This document shows, piece by piece, positions 1 to 7,721 of a stretch of DNA of 19,567 bases. Numbering within the stretch: position 1 is the first letter of the stretch; every line of letters begins with the position of its first letter. The DNA is from Parafrigoribacterium_A sp035571875. Lineage in GTDB: Bacteria > Actinomycetota > Actinomycetes > Actinomycetales > Microbacteriaceae. A model generated the notes under the pieces. That model saw only the letters and a program-made list of their open reading frames with translations, was not told the DNA's origin and ran no database searches. The translations under genes and the position numbers were made by a program. The stretch spans positions 1-19,567 of the forward strand of contig DATNBR010000062.1 of the NCBI GenBank assembly GCA_035571875.1, written 5' to 3'.

Positions 1-355
1 AGTGCTGGCGGCCGCGCGACTCGCGGGCTCGCGGGTGCAGCTGAGTTCAGCAGTGCCGCTTCCTTCGGGGCTCGCGGCGGAGCTCGACGGGATGAACGTC
101 ACGGTCGAGAGCGAAGCCGACTGGCTGGGCCGGGCGGGCCGTGGGGAGCTGGCGACCAGCCGCATCCGACTCATCGGCGGCGACCGCACCGCCTTCGCCG
201 AGGCGAGCGGTGGCAATCCCGACTTCGCGGTCTACGCCTCGCCGGTGACGACCGCAGGCCGCGTGGAACTGCTGCCGTTCCTGCACGAGCAGGCCATCAG
301 CATCACGGCGCACCGCTTCGGCAACCCCGACGAGCTGTCGGTCGGCGTCATCTAG
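1..355 (+). CDS. putA: C-terminal end of bifunctional proline dehydrogenase / 1-pyrroline-5-carboxylate dehydrogenase (partial)
   Basis: This reading frame enters from the left edge and ends at a TAG at 353-355, leaving about 117 codons. The last third, which includes ELLPFLHEQAISITAHRFGN, matches my recollection of the extreme C-terminus of actinobacterial PutA-type bifunctional proteins. Those oxidise proline to glutamate through 1-pyrroline-5-carboxylate. The catalytic domains lie outside the window, so the call rests on this tail motif alone. The GTG at position 2 is only the first available start-like codon and is not a real start. The gene converges on the oxidoreductase gene that ends at 467, and a palindromic repeat lies between them. 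A stand-alone P5C dehydrogenase with a similar tail is the main alternative. Confidence 0.72.
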   Translation, partial: VLAAARLAGSRVQLSSAVPLPSGLAAELDGMNVTVESEADWLGRAGRGELATSRIRLIGGDRTAFAEASGGNPDFAVYASPVTTAGRVELLPFLHEQAISITAHRFGNPDELSVGVI

Positions 356-360
356 CCGCC

Positions 361-475
361 GGTCGAGTAGCGAGGAACGAGCGTATCGAGGCCCCCGCGG
401 GAAGCAGTTTCTTCTGTGTACTAGCTGGCCGTCCCGGTCTCGATACGGCGGCTCCTTCGTCGCGGCCTACTCGAC
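361..475. repeat. Imperfect inverted repeat in the convergent putA / oxidoreductase junction
   Basis: The left arm (361-393) begins GGTCGAGTAGCGAGG and ends CGTATCGAGGCC. The right arm (436-475) begins GGTCTCGATACG and ends CCTACTCGACC. The outer 10-12 bases of each arm are near-perfect reverse complements, and the centre of the right arm is longer by about 8 bases. This arm style is one I associate with dispersed intergenic palindromes of Microbacteriaceae genomes. The right arm runs into the coding sequence on the minus strand and supplies its last codons (LVE) and TAG stop. It could act as a bidirectional terminator for the two converging genes, but there is no T-tract. Confidence 0.7.
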
Positions 476-1459
476 CAGCGAGATGGGCACCGGCGCACCG
501 CTCGCGAGCGATTCCCGCGCGGCGAGCGCCACGGCGAGCGCGACCACCGCATCCTCTATGGGGCAGAACTCGGGCTCGACTCCGTCGCGCACGCAGTTGA
601 GGAAGTATTGTGCCTGGCGCGCGTAGGGGTTGCCCGACTCGATCCGGTGATTCGCAAGCCCATCCACGACGAGCCGATAGCTGTCGTTGCCGACCGGCGT
701 GACGGCGCCGGTCGGCGATCCCGTGAAGCGGTGGTCGGCGAGACCGCGGCTGCCGAGCACCTCGATCGAGGAGGCGAACGGGAACTCCGGCGGCAGCCCC
801 ATGAACGACGCCACCCGGCCCATGCCGCCGCCCTCGAAATCGACGGTGACCTCGATCGGACCGTCCGTTCGCGCGCGGCGGGCGGCCACGGAGAGGGGCC
901 TGCCGAGAAAGAGGTTCAGCTGATCGAAGTCGTGAATCGCGAAGTCGACGACCACGCCGCCGGACTTCGATTCGTCGTGCCACCACGACGATGGCCCGGG
1001 GGTCGCGCTGAGCCGTTCCGCCCGAACCGTCAGCACCGTACCGAGCGCACCCGCCTCCACCTGCTCGCGAATCGCGCGGTACCCGTCAAAGAAGCGCACG
1101 ACGTGGGCCACCATGAGCATCCCGCGGGAAGTCGCCGCCGCTCGCTGGATCGCCACCGCATCAATCAGTGTGAGCGCGATGGGCTTCTCGAGCAGCACGT
1201 TCCTGCCCGCCTCGAGGCAGCGAATGGCGAGATCCGCGTGAGTCGGGGTGGGCGTGCAGATCGACACGATGTCGACCTCGGGGTCTGCCAGGACCGTGGC
1301 GAGGTCCGTGACGAAGGCCGCGGCAGGGGCATCCGCAATCGGTATCGGTGCGCCCGGCGCGCAGACATAGCGGATGCTGTCGCCAAGACCGATCTCACTC
1401 CAGGCTCGAGCGTGGGCGCGCGCCATGCCGCCCTGTCCGATGATCGCGATGGCTGTCAC
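467..1459 (-). CDS. Gfo/Idh/MocA-family NAD(P)-dependent sugar oxidoreductase
   Basis: This is a 330-residue protein of the usual size for the Gfo/Idh/MocA family. The N-terminus is a Rossmann nucleotide-binding fold with a GQGGMA turn (residues 8-13). The signature Glu-Lys-Pro (91-93) carries the family lysine. The C-terminal half has GGVVVDFAIHDFD (167-179), with Asp172, His176 and Asp179 in the usual catalytic positions. Such enzymes oxidise a hydroxyl of a sugar, inositol or glycoside in the cytosol; the substrate cannot be read from sequence. I chose the GTG at 1459 because it overlaps the stop of the upstream DUF5107 gene by four bases (GTGA) and has a GAGGTGGG ribosome-binding sequence in front. 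An ATG at 1531 would only add residues overlapping that gene. It is the last gene of the kinase-DUF5107-oxidoreductase arm. Its final codons lie in a palindromic repeat. Confidence 0.88.
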   Translation of the reverse strand: MTAIAIIGQGGMARAHARAWSEIGLGDSIRYVCAPGAPIPIADAPAAAFVTDLATVLADPEVDIVSICTPTPTHADLAIRCLEAGRNVLLEKPIALTLIDAVAIQRAAATSRGMLMVAHVVRFFDGYRAIREQVEAGALGTVLTVRAERLSATPGPSSWWHDESKSGGVVVDFAIHDFDQLNLFLGRPLSVAARRARTDGPIEVTVDFEGGGMGRVASFMGLPPEFPFASSIEVLGSRGLADHRFTGSPTGAVTPVGNDSYRLVVDGLANHRIESGNPYARQAQYFLNCVRDGVEPEFCPIEDAVVALAVALAARESLASGAPVPISLVE

Positions 1460-3384
1460 GGCTGGCCCACCTCGCTCATGCTGAACTGGTATTCCGGCGG
1501 AACGGCGAGCCCGGGGTAGACCCGCAGCCATAGCTCGGCCATCGCGTTCTCGCCCTCGCGCAGGTCCGCCACCTCGATTCCCGAGCGCAGAATCGCCGCC
1601 GCCCGATCGGTCTGACCGTCGAGGGCGAGGGCCTGCGCCTCGAGCAGCAGGATGCGACCGGATCGATCGCCCGAGAAGCGGTCGAGGAGACCCAGCGCGA
1701 GAGCGGCGGCGCCCTCACGGATGGCGGCAGCGGCCGCCTCGATGAGTAACGAGACGCCGCCCGGTTCGAGCTCGCAGGCGAGTCGGTAGTGGTCGAGCCC
1801 GGCATCGCGCTCCCCCGCGGCGAGCGCGAGCATGGCGAGTCCGCGGTGAGCCATCGCGGCCGGGGCGCGGTCGGCCGCCGGTAGCTCGATCGCGCGCGCG
1901 TAGAGCTCCCGCGCCTGCGCCACCGCGCCGCGTGCGTGAGCCATCACCGCGCGGTGAGCGAGACCCTGTGCCGTTTCGGGCTGCTGCGCGAGCAGCGCCT
2001 CCCAGTCGTCGCCACGCACGAACCCTGCGGAGCCGCGAAACGGAGCACCTTCGAGCAGGTCGAGCCACGGCCGCTGCTCGCTCCCGATCGTGCCGACGGC
2101 GAACGGGGTGCCGGATTCCTCGATCCAGCCGAGGCCCGCATGGCGACGACGCGCGGCCTCGAGCGCGCCCCAGCCGCTGCCCGCGAGGATGCCGACGCTC
2201 GGTTCGAGGTCGGCGAACGTCGCCGCGGTGGCGAGTGCGGCATCCAGGTCGGCTTCGCCGATGAGGGCCGCGACGCGTTCCTCGCCATGCTTCACCGCGG
2301 TCGCCCAGTCGCCGTGGGCGAGCGCCGGGTCGACTGCGGCGTTGCCGTAGGCCTCGAGCCAGGTCCACTCCGCCTCTGCTGGCAGCTCGAGATGCTGGAA
2401 CTGTGTCTGCGCGAGGCCGGCCTGGATCTCCGCGTAGCTGCCGTCATCCGCACTGAGCCAGCGCTGCCAGCGATCGCCGCCCGCGCTCGTGCCCCAGACG
2501 AAGAGTTTGCGGCCGCGAAGCGCGCTCGTAGAGACGATGGCAAGGCCATCACCGTCTCGATCGGCATGAAGAATCCATGGTCGGCGCGCGGAGGGGATGT
2601 CGAAGAAGAAGTCCCTGGCCCTGGCATTACGGGCCGGCCAGGTGCAGTCGGTACCTTCGTCGTCGGTCGGCACGACGCGCGAGATGCCGCCGTCGTAATT
2701 GCTGGCGAAGGCGGAATCGGCCGGCACGACAACCCTGCTCTGCGGCGACTGCGGCACCGCCGCGTTCGCCCACCAGTACATGGGTACCGAGAACGCGTTC
2801 GGGTTGCGCAGGCGCACGGCGACGAGCAGCGGCGGGGAGCCCTCCGGCAACCAGGCGTCGATCTGGTAGACGACCTCGCGCAGGCGATCGAACTCCCACA
2901 TCCTGAGCACCTCTGTGCCCTCCGGGGTACGAACGATCGCAGCGTGCAGTGGGCTGCAGGTGCCGGGCGAGTGACCGCGGGTGCCGATGTTCCACTCGAT
3001 GCCGCCAGCGAACCAGGCGTTGCGCAGGCCCAGGTTCGCGAACTGGAGCGTGCCCGGCGAGTGCAGCAACTGCTTGCCGCTCGCCCGGTCGGTGAGCTCC
3101 CAGAGCCTGCCACCGAGCTCCGGCAGGAACACGGCCCGCACGCGGTCGTTCTCGAGCACGACCGTCGTGAGTTCGCGCTCGGTGCGATCGCGGCGGTAAC
3201 CCGCCTGCTCTGTATAGGGGTACAGGTTGGCCGGATTGCCGAACAGCGATCCCTCGATGATCTCCAGCGGGATGTCGCCCCCGATCTGATACGGACTCTC
3301 CAGCGGTGCGCCGACCATCGGCAGCGGATTCTCCTCGCCGAGCTCCGCCGCCGAGAAGGCACGGCGCTCCACTCGCAGGCTCAT
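1456..3384 (-). CDS. DUF5107-domain protein with C-terminal TPR-like repeats
   Basis: This 642-residue cytosolic protein has no signal peptide. The first ~370 residues resemble the DUF5107 family, a galactose-mutarotase-like beta-sandwich fold rich in Trp, Tyr and Gly (for example LPELGGRLWEL near residue 90 and NIGTRGHSPGT near 135). Roughly residues 460-625 are Ala-rich amphipathic helix pairs of TPR type. Proteins of this family commonly lie beside sugar importers and Gfo/Idh oxidoreductases, but I know of no established biochemical function. The ATG start is supported by an AGGGAG sequence overlapping the stop codon of the kinase gene 13 bases upstream. It is translationally coupled by GTGA to the oxidoreductase downstream. 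A carbohydrate-binding or epimerase-like role is inference. Confidence 0.75.
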   Translation of the reverse strand: MSLRVERRAFSAAELGEENPLPMVGAPLESPYQIGGDIPLEIIEGSLFGNPANLYPYTEQAGYRRDRTERELTTVVLENDRVRAVFLPELGGRLWELTDRASGKQLLHSPGTLQFANLGLRNAWFAGGIEWNIGTRGHSPGTCSPLHAAIVRTPEGTEVLRMWEFDRLREVVYQIDAWLPEGSPPLLVAVRLRNPNAFSVPMYWWANAAVPQSPQSRVVVPADSAFASNYDGGISRVVPTDDEGTDCTWPARNARARDFFFDIPSARRPWILHADRDGDGLAIVSTSALRGRKLFVWGTSAGGDRWQRWLSADDGSYAEIQAGLAQTQFQHLELPAEAEWTWLEAYGNAAVDPALAHGDWATAVKHGEERVAALIGEADLDAALATAATFADLEPSVGILAGSGWGALEAARRRHAGLGWIEESGTPFAVGTIGSEQRPWLDLLEGAPFRGSAGFVRGDDWEALLAQQPETAQGLAHRAVMAHARGAVAQARELYARAIELPAADRAPAAMAHRGLAMLALAAGERDAGLDHYRLACELEPGGVSLLIEAAAAAIREGAAALALGLLDRFSGDRSGRILLLEAQALALDGQTDRAAAILRSGIEVADLREGENAMAELWLRVYPGLAVPPEYQFSMSEVGQP

Positions 3385-3397
3385 GCTGCACGCTCCC

Positions 3398-4393
3398 TCA
3401 TGCTGCGTCGGCGATCGCGCGCAGTTCGGCCACGCCGTCGTTCACGCGCGAGAAGAGGGCGTCATCGATCTCGGCCCCGGCGGCACGGAGGCCGAGCACG
3501 GCGGCACCGACCACGCCGTCGACGACCGGAATCAGCACGGCGCCGCGGGCGGCATCCGCGAGGCTGGCCTCGAAGATCTCAGGCGCGACGCGCAATCCCG
3601 CGGCCAGGATGCTGCCGCCGAGCACAATCGGGCCGCCGTCGTCTGGGCCGCGCGTGGCGGCGAGCAACTGCGCCAGGGCGTCGGCCGCGCCCGACAGGAT
3701 GTCGCGCGCGACCGGGTCCTTCACCGCGCTGAAGGCGGAGGGCGCGAGCCTCGCGAGGTCGACCGGGCGCAGCGCGTAGAGCTGCTCCATGAGTCGGATG
3801 AGCGCGAACGGTCGCCCGCGCAGGGGGCTGACCTCGGGTTCGATCCCGAAGGAGGCGAGCACGTGTTCGGTGAGCACGGTCGCGGGGCCGAGCCCGTCGA
3901 GGTCGGCGACGACCGCTCGCGCGACGCGCTGCCCGATCCAGAATCCGGAGCCGTCGTCACCGAGCAGCCAGCCGGTGCCGCCGCGGGTGAAGTCGAGTCG
4001 CCCCTCGGCGATCCGGCCGGCGACCGCGCCAGTGCCCGCGATCAGCGCCGAGCCCTCGCTCGCGATCGTTCCGGAGAAGTAGGTGCCGAGGAGGTCGGGT
4101 TGCAGGATGGGCGGCGCCTCGAAGCCGAGCGCCGAGAGCTTCGCGCCGAGGCGCTCGGTGAACGGACCTGAGGTAGAGCCCGCGAGCGAGATGACGGTGA
4201 GGGAGGCCGGCTCGGGTGTCGAGACGCTCGCGCGCTCCGCGGCGAGCGCGAGTTGCTCCACGGCGTGATCGATTCCGGCGGCCGTGGGGTTGCCCGTGCC
4301 TGCCCGTCCGTAGCCCAGGCAGCGCCCCGTGGCGTCGAGCGTGACCGCCCGTGTCGACGTGCCACCGGCATCCATCGCAAGAATCGTGGGCAT
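3398..4393 (-). CDS. BadF/BadG/BcrA/BcrD-type sugar kinase, probable N-acetylglucosamine kinase
   Basis: This 331-residue protein of the actin-like ASKHA kinase superfamily has the phosphate-1 loop at residues 8-12 (DAGGT) and an IAGTGAVAGRI segment near residue 121. A LGDDGSGFWIG motif near residue 144 is typical of the N-acetylglucosamine kinase branch. It should phosphorylate an incoming amino sugar with ATP in the cytosol, giving the 6-phosphate that the divergent RpiR regulator and SIS protein could recognise. GlcNAc as substrate is inferred from the neighbouring NgcEFG importer; glucosamine, MurNAc or another hexosamine are alternatives. Translation starts at an ATG preceded by a weak AGG ten bases upstream. 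It is the first gene of the leftward arm, transcribed from the control region shared with the regulator. Confidence 0.82.
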   Translation of the reverse strand: MPTILAMDAGGTSTRAVTLDATGRCLGYGRAGTGNPTAAGIDHAVEQLALAAERASVSTPEPASLTVISLAGSTSGPFTERLGAKLSALGFEAPPILQPDLLGTYFSGTIASEGSALIAGTGAVAGRIAEGRLDFTRGGTGWLLGDDGSGFWIGQRVARAVVADLDGLGPATVLTEHVLASFGIEPEVSPLRGRPFALIRLMEQLYALRPVDLARLAPSAFSAVKDPVARDILSGAADALAQLLAATRGPDDGGPIVLGGSILAAGLRVAPEIFEASLADAARGAVLIPVVDGVVGAAVLGLRAAGAEIDDALFSRVNDGVAELRAIADAA

Positions 4394-4486
4394 CGTTACC
4401 TATTCGAAATAGCTGGCGCTTGAAGCACACTGTAGTGTAAGAATGATTTTCACGGAACTCCAAAGGCGGAGAAAGGGATTCTCACA
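4394..4486. promoter_or_regulatory. Divergent control region of the amino-sugar locus with palindromes
   Basis: This 93-bp AT-richer gap separates the kinase (left) and regulator (right) starts. It contains CTATT-CGA-AATAG (4400-4412), ACACT-GT-AGTGT (4427-4438) and an imperfect 19-bp dyad from GTGTAA to TTTCAC (4435-4453). Such dyads are plausible operators for the RpiR-family protein encoded alongside. A TTGAAG (4420-4425) followed 16 bases later by AATGAT (4442-4447) is a possible rightward promoter, which would put ACACTGTAGTGT between -35 and -10. GGAGAAAGGG (4468-4477) is the ribosome-binding site of the regulator. Operator assignment is inference. Confidence 0.5.
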
Positions 4487-5446
4487 ATGACGTCGATCCA
4501 GGACACGGTGACGGAAGGCAACGCTGCCGGCGTTTCCAACCGCATCCAGTCTCGGCTACCCGAGATGTCGGGCGTCATGTCGAAGATCGCCCACTACCTG
4601 CTGGAGCATCCGCAGGCCCCGCTCAAGCTGTCGATCGGCCAATTGGCCGAGGGCGCCGGCACCTCCGCCGCCACGGTCACCCGCTTCTGCCGCATGCTCG
4701 GCTATGCCGGTTACGCCCCGTTCCGGGTGAGCATCGCCACCGAGTTCGGTCGCAGCACGGCCCGCGACTCCTGGAAGACCGACATCGGTCGCGCCTTCGG
4801 TCCGGATGACCCTCCCGCAGACGTTCTCAGCACTCTCGTCAACGCGCACTCGCGCACCCTGCGCGAAACCGCCGCCGCCCTCGACCTGCCGATGCTCAAG
4901 ACCCTGTCCAAGCGCATCGCGGCGAGTCACCACGTGGACATCTACGGCGTCGGCGGCAGCGCGATGCTCGCGGACGAGATGCAGGCTCGCCTCTACCGCA
5001 TCGGCATCAACACCCACGTCTGGTCCGAAGTGCACGCCGGGCTCACGAGCGCGGCGATCCAGAACCGGCACGGCGTCGCGATCGGCATCTCGAACACCGG
5101 TCGCACTGAAGAGACCATCCAGATGCTCACCGAGGCCGGCCGTGCCGGCGCACTGACCGTCGCGGTCACCAACAACCCCACCTCCCCGATGGCCGAGGCC
5201 GCAGACATGAGCATCGTCACCTCGGTGTACGAGCGCTTCCTGCAGCCCGACGATCTCTCGGCCAAGCACGCGCAACTGCTCGTGCTCGACCTCCTCTATC
5301 TGCTCGTCGCGCAGGAGAACTTCGCGCGATCGACCGACAACCTCGCCGCGTCAGCACTCGCCGTCTCCACCCACCGGCGGCCCAGTCGCTCTGCGGGAGC
5401 GACCAGGCACGACAGGGAATCTCATCAGTCACCGGAAAGCATTTAG
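4487..5446 (+). CDS. MurR/RpiR-family transcriptional regulator
   Basis: This 319-residue regulator has an N-terminal helix-turn-helix of RpiR type (about residues 25-85, recognition region TSAATVTRFCRMLG). It also has a C-terminal SIS sugar-phosphate-binding domain (about 130-265, with IYGVGGSAMLADEM and GISNTGRTEET loops). Family members bind palindromic operators and respond to phosphorylated sugars such as GlcNAc-6-P or MurNAc-6-P. The ATG start has a strong GGAGAAAGGG site nine bases upstream. The gene stands at the head of the rightward operon and faces the kinase gene, so it probably controls both arms and itself. The last ~35 residues are a polar, Arg/Ser-rich tail unlike the folded domains. 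Confidence 0.9.
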   Translation: MTSIQDTVTEGNAAGVSNRIQSRLPEMSGVMSKIAHYLLEHPQAPLKLSIGQLAEGAGTSAATVTRFCRMLGYAGYAPFRVSIATEFGRSTARDSWKTDIGRAFGPDDPPADVLSTLVNAHSRTLRETAAALDLPMLKTLSKRIAASHHVDIYGVGGSAMLADEMQARLYRIGINTHVWSEVHAGLTSAAIQNRHGVAIGISNTGRTEETIQMLTEAGRAGALTVAVTNNPTSPMAEAADMSIVTSVYERFLQPDDLSAKHAQLLVLDLLYLLVAQENFARSTDNLAASALAVSTHRRPSRSAGATRHDRESHQSPESI

Positions 5447-5454
5447 GAGCAGCA

Positions 5455-6228
5455 GTGTCAGAACCATCGGCCCAGTCGGCCTTGATCCGCAACTACACCG
5501 AGGGCGTGTTGTCGCGGCTGGGCGAACTGGCAGCGCAGGCTGAGGCGGGCGCGTTCGACGCCGCAATCGACATCCTCGTCACGTCTATCGAGCGCGGGGG
5601 CGTCATCCAGGCCTTCGGCACCGGGCATAGCGAGGCCTTCGCGATGGAGATCGCCGGTCGCGCCGGCGGTCTCATCCCCACCAACAAGATCGCGCTGCGC
5701 GACGTGGTACTGCGTGGCAGCCTCGAGCTCGACGCGCTCAGCGGCGGGTCTCTCGAGCGCAACCCCGACATCGCCGACGAACTCTATGAGCTCACCACGG
5801 TCGGCCCGGATGACGCCTTCATCATCGCGTCGAATTCGGGCGTGAACGGGTCCATCGTCGGTCTCGCGCTCGCGGCCAAGCAGCACGGACATCCGGTGAT
5901 CGCCGTCACGAGCCTCGACCACACCATGAAGGTCGAACCGAAGCACGCGAGCGGCAAGCGGCTGAGGGATGTCGCGGATGTCGTGCTCGACAACCTCGCG
6001 CCCTTCGGCGACGCGACGCAGGAGCTCTCGAGCGGCGTGCCCGTGGGCGCGGTCTCCTCGATCACGGCCGCCTACATCGCGCAGGTGCTCACGATCGGCA
6101 CCGCGCACCGCATCGCCGCGACAGGCAAGACTCCGCCGCTCTACATCTCGGCAAACATCCCCGGCGGAGACGAGCACAACCGCGCTCTCGAGGCCCAGTA
6201 CGAGGGCAAGATCAACCGCAGCGCCTAG
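5455..6228 (+). CDS. SIS-domain sugar-phosphate protein (UPF0309-like)
   Basis: This 257-residue single-SIS-domain protein starts at GTG, eight bases after the regulator stop, with an AGGAG site overlapping that stop codon. SIS loops are visible at IQAFGTGHSEAFAMEI (about residues 51-66) and IIASNSGVNG (about 123-132). It resembles the 'sugar isomerase domain' proteins of ~250 residues rather than MurQ etherases (~300 residues) or GlmS-type isomerase domains. Such proteins bind phosphosugars in the cytosol and may be isomerases. In this operon it is the only candidate to process the kinase product, since no nagA or nagB homologue is present in the window. The reaction is not established. Confidence 0.82.
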   Translation: MSEPSAQSALIRNYTEGVLSRLGELAAQAEAGAFDAAIDILVTSIERGGVIQAFGTGHSEAFAMEIAGRAGGLIPTNKIALRDVVLRGSLELDALSGGSLERNPDIADELYELTTVGPDDAFIIASNSGVNGSIVGLALAAKQHGHPVIAVTSLDHTMKVEPKHASGKRLRDVADVVLDNLAPFGDATQELSSGVPVGAVSSITAAYIAQVLTIGTAHRIAATGKTPPLYISANIPGGDEHNRALEAQYEGKINRSA

Positions 6229-6308
6229 GACTCCACAACTTCACAAGACGCACGACAGCACAACAACTCAGTTCAGGAAACCAAGAGAAATGGAAGGCAG
6301 CACAACTC
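6229..6308 (+). promoter_or_regulatory. CA-rich leader before the binding-protein gene
   Basis: This 80-bp gap is unusually A/C-rich for the window and holds repeated CACAAC words, including CAGCACAAC at 6256-6264 and again at 6298-6306. GGAAGG (6292-6297) is the ribosome-binding site for the ATG at 6309. No convincing -10/-35 pair or hairpin was seen. An unstructured leader would favour high expression of the solute-binding protein relative to its neighbours, but that is inference. Confidence 0.35.
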
Positions 6309-7721
6309 ATGTCCATTAAAGAAACCTCTCTTCAGCGGCGCGACTTTCTTCGCGGCGCCCTTGTCACGGCCCTGGTCATTCCCGCCGGCGGAATCCTCGC
6401 GTCGTGTGCAGGATCGGGTTCGGGTGGCACCTCAACCGGAGGAAAGGTCACGGCGAAGAACCCGTTCGGCGTCGCAGCCGACTCCACGATCGATGCCGTC
6501 ATCTTCAAGGGCGGTTACGGCATCGACTACGCCGACTTCGCAGGAAAGCAGCTCGAGTCCGAGCTGAAGGACCTCAAGGTCAAGGCCAAGGTCACGGCCC
6601 AGACCAACATCGCCCAGACGCTCCAGCCGCGCTTCGTCGCGGGTAACCCGCCGGACGTGATCGACAACAGCGGTGCGAACCTCATCGGTATCAACACCAT
6701 CCGTGGGCAGCTCGAAGACCTCACCTCCCTGCTCGAGAGCAAGAACTACGAGGGCAAGGTCATCAAGGACACGCTGTTCGGCGGCGTCGTCGCACCGGGA
6801 ACCTTCGATGGCAAGTTCGTTCAGCTCAACTACGTGCTGACCGTCTACGCCATGTGGTACTCGGCATCCCTGTTCGAGGAGAACGGCTGGACCGTTCCGA
6901 AGACCTACGCCGAGATGCTTGACCTCGGCGCCAAGGCGAAGGACAAGGGCAAGTTCCTCCTCGGCTGGGGCAAGGAAGCGGCGACCTACTACCAGACGAT
7001 GGCCATCGGCTCGGCGATCAAGGAGGGTGGCGACGACGTGCGCCTCGCCCTCGAGAACCTCAAGCCCGGCTGCTGGTCGCTCGGACCGGTTCAGGATGTC
7101 TTCAACGGCCTCAAGAAGATCATCGACGCCGGATACATGAAGCCCGGCGGCGCTGGAACCCAGTTCACTGCGGCGCAGGCCCAGTGGAGCAACGACCAGG
7201 ACTTCATCCTGTACCCGTCCGGTGGATGGATCGAGAACGAGATGAAGAAGAACACCAAGGACGGCTTCAAGATGACCGGCGCTCCGGAGCCGACCGTCAC
7301 GAGCAACTCCAAGATGCCCTGGGAAGCGCTTCACTCCACCGCGGGCGAAGGCTACATCGTTCCGTCCAAGGGAAAGAACGTCGCCGGCGGCAAGGAGTTC
7401 CTGCGCGCCATGCTCTCGCATGACGCCGCGGTCAACTTCGCGAAGACCACGTTCTCGTCCACGATCGTGAAGGACACCGTCCCCGCCGACGGGTTCGGTT
7501 CGACCGCGCTCGTCTCGCAGGTCAAGATGCTCGGAGATGCCGGAGACAATGTCTTCTCCTGGAACTTCGTCGACCTGTACGGTATGAACGTGGACCAGCT
7601 CGTGGTGTGGAACACCTTCCTCCAGGGCGGCTCCGACGTGAAGACCCTCACGGCCGGACTGCAGGCCATCACTGACAAGGTCGCCAACGACGCCTCAGTG
7701 AAGAAGGTCACTGTCAAGTGA
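6309..7721 (+). CDS. ngcE: N-acetylglucosamine/diacetylchitobiose ABC transporter solute-binding lipoprotein
   Basis: This is a 470-residue type-1 extracellular solute-binding protein. The N-terminus has a twin-arginine motif (RRDFL, Arg10-Arg11), a hydrophobic stretch, and a lipobox ending LASC with Cys33 as the lipidation site. It should therefore be Tat-exported and tethered to the outer face of the membrane. The mature region (NPFGVAADSTIDAVIFKGGY, NPPDVIDNSGANLIGIN, TQFTAAQAQWSNDQ, GWIENEM, LHSTAGEGYIVPS) matches what I recall of the NgcE family from Streptomyces, which binds GlcNAc and chitobiose. It is followed by its two permease genes with a GTGA overlap. An ATG at 6290 in another frame runs only to a TAA at 6317. 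Confidence 0.87.
   Translation: MSIKETSLQRRDFLRGALVTALVIPAGGILASCAGSGSGGTSTGGKVTAKNPFGVAADSTIDAVIFKGGYGIDYADFAGKQLESELKDLKVKAKVTAQTNIAQTLQPRFVAGNPPDVIDNSGANLIGINTIRGQLEDLTSLLESKNYEGKVIKDTLFGGVVAPGTFDGKFVQLNYVLTVYAMWYSASLFEENGWTVPKTYAEMLDLGAKAKDKGKFLLGWGKEAATYYQTMAIGSAIKEGGDDVRLALENLKPGCWSLGPVQDVFNGLKKIIDAGYMKPGGAGTQFTAAQAQWSNDQDFILYPSGGWIENEMKKNTKDGFKMTGAPEPTVTSNSKMPWEALHSTAGEGYIVPSKGKNVAGGKEFLRAMLSHDAAVNFAKTTFSSTIVKDTVPADGFGSTALVSQVKMLGDAGDNVFSWNFVDLYGMNVDQLVVWNTFLQGGSDVKTLTAGLQAITDKVANDASVKKVTVK

Noticed and set aside
608..1519. 303-residue open frame on the plus strand
   Set aside because: It is antisense to the Gfo/Idh oxidoreductase and has no protein-like features.
1936..3732. 598-residue open frame on the plus strand
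   Set aside because: It lies antisense to the DUF5107 and kinase genes, whose products have recognisable families. The plus-strand product is Arg/Glu/Gly-rich with no domain, typical of an antisense frame in GC-rich DNA.
6290..6319. Upstream ATG before ngcE
   Set aside because: It reads only ten codons to a TAA in a different frame from ngcE. The in-frame ATG at 6309 yields a full Tat lipoprotein signal.
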